Source: Rhodovulum sp.
GTDB lineage: Bacteria; Pseudomonadota; Alphaproteobacteria; Rhodobacterales; Rhodobacteraceae
Reading direction: 5' to 3'
Length of the DNA: 64,000 bases
Assembly: GCA_020637615.1 (NCBI GenBank)
Contig: JACKKC010000003.1
Span: 1 to 64,000 of the forward strand
The first letter of the stretch is position 1. Each line of letters opens with the position of its first letter. The notes under the pieces are model-generated. The model did not search any database and was not told the DNA's origin. It was given only the letters and a program-made list of their open reading frames with translations. Position numbers and translations under genes: made by a program. This document shows positions 59,730 through 64,000 of this stretch, in pieces.

Positions 59730-60370
59730 GCTACCGCGTGGTCCTGGCCGACGATCACCCGATCTTTCGCGAGGGGCTGATCCGGTCGCTCGAGGAATCC
59801 GGCGAATTCACCGTGGTCGGCGCCGCGGGCAGCGCCGACGAGGCGGTCGCTCTCGCTGCGCACCACGCCCCGGATCTGGTGCTGCTCGACATCTCCATGC
59901 CGGGCGGCGGCATCGCGGCCGCCCAGCGCATCGGCGAGGCCGCGCCGGCGGCGCGCATCGCCATGCTGACGGTCTCCGAGGACGACCAGGACCTCGCCGC
60001 CGCGCTGCGTGCCGGCGCCATCGGCTACGTGCTCAAGGGGATCTCGGCGCGGGATTTGGTCCAAATTCTCGCCGGGGTCGCCCGCGGCGAGGCGCATGTC
60101 TCGCCGGCGCTGGCCGCGCGGGTCCTGAGCGACATGCAGGCGCGGCCGAGGCGCCCGGCGCGCCGCCCGATCGACGACCTGACCCGGCGCGAGGAGGACA
60201 TCCTGCGCCGGGTGGCCCGCGGCCTCAGCAACCGCGAGGTCGCCGAGGCGCTGTCGATCCAGGAGAAGACCGTGAAGCACTACATGACCTCGATCCTGGA
60301 GAAGCTCCAGGCCCGCAACCGGGTCGAGGCCGCGCTGATCGCCCGCGACGCCTGGGGCGACGAAAGCTGA
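59726..60370 (+). CDS. LuxR/NarL-family response regulator
   Basis: This 214-residue regulator has a receiver domain (D55 phosphorylated, LVLLDISMP; conserved Lys in YVLKG) and a C-terminal LuxR helix-turn-helix (LTRREEDILRRVARGLSNREVAEAL then KTVKHYMTSILEKL). Its ATG overlaps the kinase stop (ATGA). The exported DDR-repeat gene faces it across a strong hairpin, but being convergent it need not be a target. Confidence 0.96.
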   Translation: MSYRVVLADDHPIFREGLIRSLEESGEFTVVGAAGSADEAVALAAHHAPDLVLLDISMPGGGIAAAQRIGEAAPAARIAMLTVSEDDQDLAAALRAGAIGYVLKGISARDLVQILAGVARGEAHVSPALAARVLSDMQARPRRPARRPIDDLTRREEDILRRVARGLSNREVAEALSIQEKTVKHYMTSILEKLQARNRVEAALIARDAWGDES

Positions 60371-60371
60371 G

Positions 60372-60407
60372 CGGGCGCGCCGCGGCCGCTCCGCCGCGGC
60401 GCGCCCG
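60372..60407. terminator. bidirectional terminator hairpin
   Basis: A perfect 15-base stem (CGGGCGCGCCGCGGC / GCCGCGGCGCGCCCG) with a 6-base loop starts right after the response-regulator stop and ends 11 bases before the stop of the convergent gene. Confidence 0.75.
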
Positions 60408-60417
60408 GGTCGCGCGT

Positions 60418-61281
60418 TCAGCGCGAGGCGAGACCGATCAGCCGGTTCACGTCGGACTGGGTTGCCACGCGCTCGACGACCGTGTTGCCGTTCGGATCCT
60501 TGAGCTCGTAGCGGCCGCCCGCGACCTCTTCCTTCCAGCCGGTGTTGTAGTCGACCTCGACGCTGCTGGCGCCGACCTCGACCCGCCGGGCCTCGGAGCC
60601 CGCAGGAAGCGCCCCGCCGCCGGTGCCGGCGCGCGCCGCCTTGATCCCGGAATTGCGCGCATTGCCGTCGATCCGGGCGAGATCCGCCGCCGTCGCCGGA
60701 CGCTGGACGATGGTGCGGCCGGCCGCGTTCTTCTGCTCGAATCGGCCGTTCTCGATCTCTTCCTTGACGCCGTTGGAATAGACCACCTCGACGCCGGAAG
60801 CGGAGCGCTCGAACTTCACCACGCGCAGACCGCCGCCGGAACTGCCACCGACCGCGCCCGCCGCGGCGGACCCGGCGGTTGAATCGTCTCCGCCCCTGCC
60901 ACGGCGGTCGTCGCCGCCACGGTCATCGCTGCCCCTGCCGCTGCCGCCACGGTCGTCGCTGCCACGGTCGTCGCTGCTCCTGTCGTCGCTGCCGCCGCCG
61001 CGTCCGCTGCTTCCGGATCGGTCGTCACTGCCGCGGTCGTCGCGGCTGCTGCCGCCGCCACCGCCGCTTCCGGACCGGTCATCGCGGCCACCGCCGTCGC
61101 TGCCCCCGCCCTTGCCGCTGCTGTCGTCGCCGCCGCTCCGGCCGTCCTTTGCCCAGGCCTTCGGCGCGGTCAGGCCGAAGCCGGCCGTGGTCCCGAGGTC
61201 GATGGCGAGCGGCGTCGCCGCCAGGTAGAGGCCGAGGGCGAGCGCGCTCGTGCCGCGAAATGCGATTGAGTTCCATGTCAT
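60418..61281 (-). CDS. exported DDR-repeat protein with duplicated C-terminal module
   Basis: This 287-residue exported protein has a long signal peptide (about 1-44, ending AKAWA). A low-complexity region of Gly/Ser/Asp/Arg units (DDRGS and RGGSDDR variants, residues 46-134) follows. Two copies of a roughly 43-residue module come last: the first has VEVVYSNGVKEEIENGRFEQ (163-205), the second VEVDYNTGWKEEVAGGRYEL (240-284). GGGAGCTTACGGCA precedes the ATG. The function is unknown. The repeats suggest a cell-envelope or surface role. Confidence 0.8.
   Translation of the reverse strand: MTWNSIAFRGTSALALGLYLAATPLAIDLGTTAGFGLTAPKAWAKDGRSGGDDSSGKGGGSDGGGRDDRSGSGGGGGSSRDDRGSDDRSGSSGRGGGSDDRSSDDRGSDDRGGSGRGSDDRGGDDRRGRGGDDSTAGSAAAGAVGGSSGGGLRVVKFERSASGVEVVYSNGVKEEIENGRFEQKNAAGRTIVQRPATAADLARIDGNARNSGIKAARAGTGGGALPAGSEARRVEVGASSVEVDYNTGWKEEVAGGRYELKDPNGNTVVERVATQSDVNRLIGLASR
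60880..61146 (-). repeat. Asp-Arg-Gly-Ser low-complexity coding repeat
   Basis: The coding DNA for residues 46-134 of the exported protein repeats a CGG-GTC-GTC-(x)CC pattern on the plus strand. It is imperfect but clearly periodic, and prone to slippage. Confidence 0.75.
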
Positions 61282-61419
61282 TGCCGTAAGCTCCCTTCCG
61301 GATCGAACCAGCCCGGGATCGAGATGACACCTTGCGGCACCAGGGCGCATCGGACGATGGTCCGACGAAATCTCGGACCAGGGTCGCCCCGGTTCTCCGC
61401 CAGCCCGGACGGCGGCCGG

Positions 61420-62019
61420 TCACTCCGGCAGGATGTCGCTGTGCTCCCAGGCGTTGTTCTTGCCGATGTCGGATTCGTAGACGTAGCTGTCCTCGACCCC
61501 GGGAATGCGGGCGAAATCCTCCAGCGTCGTCTCCGGGAGCAGGGTGTAGCGTACCCCCGTGAAGGGGGGCACGCCGCGCAGCGCGGTCGTGACCGAGCTG
61601 GCGCAGAACATCTTCGGCGTCCGCCCCTCGGCGATCGCATTGGCCATCACCCGGTCCGCCGTCTCGCGGCTGACATAGACCTTCTGGGAATGCACGAAAT
61701 GCGAGAAGCGCGCGTGGTAGCGCTCGTAATAGTCGAGATAGCGCGGCGTGATGCCGTAATGCACGTCGCCGCGCCGGGGCAGGTCGGGATGGGTGAAGGT
61801 GCCGGCCGGGTCGTAGAGCACGCGCTGCGAGCCGTTGATCACCAGCGCCGAATGCGCCGAGCGTCCGGTCTCGGCATTGACCATGGAGACCAGCGTGACC
61901 GAGGGCGGCTCGGCGCTGACGTAGCGGGCGCGCGCGATCTCCTCCGGTTCCGCCGAACGGTAGACCTCGCAGCCCGCCAGCGAGACCGCCGCCACCAGCA
62001 CGAGCATGATCCGCAACAT
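61420..62019 (-). CDS. lipoprotein, possible permuted NlpC/P60-like fold
   Basis: This 199-residue lipoprotein has lipobox SLAGC with lipidated C17. The conserved-looking SAHSALVINGSQRVLYDPAG and FCASSVTTALRGVP could supply the His and Cys of a permuted papain-like (YiiX/NlpC-type) hydrolase. That is an inference from motif order alone. GGAAGGGCGCGC precedes the ATG. It ends the minus-strand string next to the DDR-repeat gene. Confidence 0.75.
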   Translation of the reverse strand: MLRIMLVLVAAVSLAGCEVYRSAEPEEIARARYVSAEPPSVTLVSMVNAETGRSAHSALVINGSQRVLYDPAGTFTHPDLPRRGDVHYGITPRYLDYYERYHARFSHFVHSQKVYVSRETADRVMANAIAEGRTPKMFCASSVTTALRGVPPFTGVRYTLLPETTLEDFARIPGVEDSYVYESDIGKNNAWEHSDILPE

Positions 62020-62060
62020 GCGCGCCCTTCCGGCGTCCGCCCGCGACCGCCGTCCCGCCG

Positions 62061-62195
62061 TCAGCTGTTGAAGAGCGCCAGGAAGATCAGCGCGGCCAAC
62101 GCGAAGCCGAAGATGTAGACCCACATGCGCAGGAAGCCCTCGAAGGTCTTCTCCTGCTCCTTGATGTCCATCTTGCCGTACTCGTAATCGGCCAT
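62061..62195 (-). CDS. aa3-type cytochrome c oxidase subunit IV
   Basis: This 44-residue single-pass protein reads MADYEYGKMDIKEQEKTFEG followed by one hydrophobic helix (FLRMWVYIFGFALAALIFL). It matches the small bacterial aa3 oxidase subunit IV (COX4_pro_2). GAGGAGACGGGCG precedes the ATG. It sits alone: no oxidase subunits I-III are in the window. The gene lies 41 bases upstream of the lipoprotein gene in the same direction. Confidence 0.88.
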   Translation of the reverse strand: MADYEYGKMDIKEQEKTFEGFLRMWVYIFGFALAALIFLALFNS

Positions 62196-62233
62196 CGCCC
62201 GTCTCCTCGACCCTTCGTTCCGTCCTGCGCCTT

Positions 62234-63304
62234 CTAACCCGATCCCGGCGCGCTGTCAGGTGCCTTTTCGCGCCGCTGCCAGAGCCAGGCGCCGCCCGAA
62301 TCGCGCCACCGCACGGCCGCGCCCGTCCGGTGCAGGTGGTTGAGATGCCCCACCGCCTCGGCCAGCGCCAGCCCGTAAGCCGCGCCACCGATGCGCCGGC
62401 CGAAGAGCGCCTCGAAGCATTCGCTGGCGCGGCGCGGCCGGTCGAGAAAGGCCTCGAGCGCGGCAAGCGCCGCCTCCTGATGCGCGATAAGCAGCTCCAG
62501 CCGCAGATCGAGCCCGGTGAAAGGCAGGCGATGGCCGGGCAGTGCCAGATGCTCCGGCCCGGCCAGCGCGCGGAGCCGCCGGCAGGAGGCAATCCAGGCC
62601 CCGACCGGATCGGCTTCGGGCTCGGTGGGATAGACGCCGAGATTGGGCGTGATGCCCGGCAGCACCTGGTCGCCCACGAGCACGACGTCATGGTCCACGC
62701 CCCAGAGCAGCGCCGCCTCCGGCGCATGGCCATTGCCGATCTCCACCCGCCAGCGACGCCCGCCGGCCTCGATCTCCTCGTCCTGCGCGATGCGGCGGAA
62801 TCCGAGCGGCATGGGCGCCACCACATCGGCGAAGTTGAAGGGCCGCGCCTCCGCGCGCGCCGCCAGCATCTCAGCCTCCATGCCGGCGCCGCGCCAGAAG
62901 TCCAGCGCCTCCGCCGGGGGCCGTTCCTGCACGTCGAGGGTCAGCATGCGCGCATAGAGCCAGGCGGTGCGGGTGGCCCAGAGCTCGGCGCCAAGCGCGC
63001 CCTGGAACCATCCAGCGAGCCCAACATGGTCGGGATGGTGATGGGTCAGCACCACCCGCCGCACCGGTCGCCCGGCGAGCGGCCCGGCCAGCGCCGCCCG
63101 CCACCACTCCCGGCAGGCGGGCGTGTCGAGCCCGGCGTCGACGATCGTCCAGCCGTCACCCTCGTCGAGCGCATAGACGTTGAGATGGTCGGGGCGGAAA
63201 GGCAGCGGCAGCCGCAGCCAGAGCACGCCCTCGGCGATCTCGACCGCCGCCCCCGGCGCCGGCGGCTCCGGGTGGGGATAGTGCAGGCCGCCGGCCCTCC
63301 GCAC
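62234..63304 (-). CDS. metallo-beta-lactamase fold hydrolase
   Basis: This 356-residue enzyme has the zinc motif THHHPDH followed by further ligands in IGNGHAPEA, GDQVLPGITPN and LPGHRLPF. A helical C-terminal part contains the family tail FGRRIGGAAYGLALAEAVGHLNHL. It resembles glyoxalase II / hydroxyacyl-CoA-type MBL enzymes found next to acyl-CoA dehydrogenases. The GTG start lies 3 bases after the acyl-CoA dehydrogenase stop codon, so they are co-transcribed. Confidence 0.9.
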   Translation of the reverse strand: MRRAGGLHYPHPEPPAPGAAVEIAEGVLWLRLPLPFRPDHLNVYALDEGDGWTIVDAGLDTPACREWWRAALAGPLAGRPVRRVVLTHHHPDHVGLAGWFQGALGAELWATRTAWLYARMLTLDVQERPPAEALDFWRGAGMEAEMLAARAEARPFNFADVVAPMPLGFRRIAQDEEIEAGGRRWRVEIGNGHAPEAALLWGVDHDVVLVGDQVLPGITPNLGVYPTEPEADPVGAWIASCRRLRALAGPEHLALPGHRLPFTGLDLRLELLIAHQEAALAALEAFLDRPRRASECFEALFGRRIGGAAYGLALAEAVGHLNHLHRTGAAVRWRDSGGAWLWQRREKAPDSAPGSG

Positions 63305-63307
63305 GCT

Positions 63308-64000
63308 TCAGGCTTCGAAATCGAGGGCGCGGAGCGTCGCGGCGCCGGCGCAGGCGCGGGCGGCGAGCGCCTCGACCTCGCTCAGCATGTGCAGGAGGTG
63401 GAAATCCGCGAGCGCCGCGCGCTGCGCGCCGCCGCCCTCCGCCTCCGCCGCCTTCAGCAGGTAATGCCCGCCGAGCGTCAGCGCGAAGGCCCTCAGATAC
63501 GGCACCGCGCCGGCGAATCTCTCGTCACCCTCAGCGGCCAGCATCCACGCCGTCGCCTCCGAGAGCCGCCCTGCCGCCACGCCGAGCCGCAGCCCGCGCT
63601 CGCCGGAAGCCTCTGCCGTCGCCGCGATCTCGCCGATCAGCGCCCGGGCGGCGGCACCGCCGTCCGCCAGCTTTCGCCCGACCAGATCCATCGCCTGGAT
63701 GCCGTTGGTGCCCTCGTAGATCGCCGTCACGCGCACGTCGCGGTAGAACTGCGCGATCCCGGTCTCCTCGATATAGCCCATGCCGCCGGCGACCTGCATG
63801 GCGAGCGAACTCACCTCGCAGCCGGCGTCGGTGCCGAAGGCCTTGGCGATCGGGGTCAGGAAGGCCGCCCGCGCCGCCCAGCCCGCCTCGCCCGTCGCCG
63901 CCGCCATGTCGGTGGAGAGCGCGCAATCGAGGCAGATCGCCCGCGCGGTGGCGGTCAGCGCGCCCATGGTCGCGAGCATCCGGCGCACGTCGGCATGGCC
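63308..64000 (-). CDS. acyl-CoA dehydrogenase, 3' part (cut by window end)
   Basis: Only the C-terminal 230 residues are in the window: the gene continues past base 64000. The visible part has GHADVRRMLATMGALT, VAGGMGYIEETGIAQFYRDVRVTAIYEGTNGIQAMDLVGRKL and a long helical tail. This matches the large (about 590-residue) acyl-CoA dehydrogenases related to DmdC (3-methylmercaptopropionyl-CoA dehydrogenase). The glutamate in YEGT is the likely base. Exact substrate cannot be told. The partner MBL hydrolase follows immediately. Confidence 0.9.
   Translation of the reverse strand, partial: GHADVRRMLATMGALTATARAICLDCALSTDMAAATGEAGWAARAAFLTPIAKAFGTDAGCEVSSLAMQVAGGMGYIEETGIAQFYRDVRVTAIYEGTNGIQAMDLVGRKLADGGAAARALIGEIAATAEASGERGLRLGVAAGRLSEATAWMLAAEGDERFAGAVPYLRAFALTLGGHYLLKAAEAEGGGAQRAALADFHLLHMLSEVEALAARACAGAATLRALDFEA

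Overview
The window is about 64 kb of a GC-rich chromosome from an alphaproteobacterium, most likely of the Rhodobacteraceae/Paracoccaceae (Rhodobacterales). This rests on gene content: a TrcR/DUF1013 cell-cycle regulator, DUF2852, COQ9, the short alphaproteobacterial HprK with RapZ, EIIA(Man) and HPr, a RibBX-type riboflavin enzyme, a 44-residue aa3 oxidase subunit IV, a VPLPA-CTERM sorting tail and an ethylmalonyl-CoA pathway dehydrogenase. Genes are dense, with many ATGA/GTGA overlaps. I see no tRNA, rRNA, CRISPR array, insertion sequence or prophage, so this is mainly chromosomal backbone broken by small accessory insertions.

Region 1 (0-14 kb). gyrA is followed by an ECF sigma factor translationally coupled to a cupin-type anti-sigma protein. 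Next come nrdR, ribD, ribE, ribBX, ribH and nusB, with two minus-strand genes (a small membrane protein and an orphan Wza-like export lipoprotein) set between ribD and ribE. parC follows, so both type II topoisomerase A subunits lie within 12 kb.

Region 2 (14-27 kb). Two tandem TupA-like ATP-grasp genes and a short-chain dehydrogenase precede a block with a HIG1-like protein, a PduO-type cobalamin adenosyltransferase, etfB, etfA and a 3-hydroxybutyryl-CoA dehydrogenase. In many relatives this block is compact. Here it is interrupted by a PAQR/hemolysin III protein and an RTX-only protein, then by an alanine:sodium symporter and a secreted EF-hand protein.

Region 3 (26-43 kb). An AlkD-like HEAT protein, a YceI/cytochrome b561 pair, DUF2852, a methyltransferase and a TetR regulator lead to the hprK-rapZ-EIIA-HPr regulatory phosphotransferase operon, divergent from pckA and without the usual chvI-chvG pair between them. 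A GT83-like glycosyltransferase, a membrane-anchored collar-like protein, a TSUP permease, methylsuccinyl-CoA dehydrogenase (mcd) and a persulfide dioxygenase-rhodanese fusion follow. The BktB-type thiolase at 45.4 kb, hbd, the ETF pair, mcd and the B12 adenosyltransferase together suggest C4/C5 acyl-CoA metabolism (polyhydroxybutyrate and the ethylmalonyl-CoA pathway).

Region 4 (42-64 kb). This holds an AI-2E transporter with a D-amino-acid aminotransferase, a degenerate receiver protein, a second cytochrome b561, the thiolase, a GMC oxidoreductase, a degenerate short-chain dehydrogenase, two signal-peptide/single-TM microproteins, trcR, RNase T2, an exported GDSL hydrolase with a VPLPA-CTERM tail, an EamA exporter, a Nudix hydrolase, a quinone oxidoreductase with a class IV aminotransferase, COQ9, rpsU, two DUF1801 genes, a NarL-type two-component system and an exported DDR-repeat protein. 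A lipoprotein, the oxidase subunit IV, an MBL hydrolase and the 3' part of an acyl-CoA dehydrogenase cut by the window edge complete it.

No single obviously new multi-gene system is visible. The best leads are the RskA-like/cupin anti-sigma fusion, the tandem ATP-grasp pair, the VPLPA-CTERM hydrolase, the two-component system facing the DDR-repeat protein, and the missing chvI-chvG at the hprK locus.
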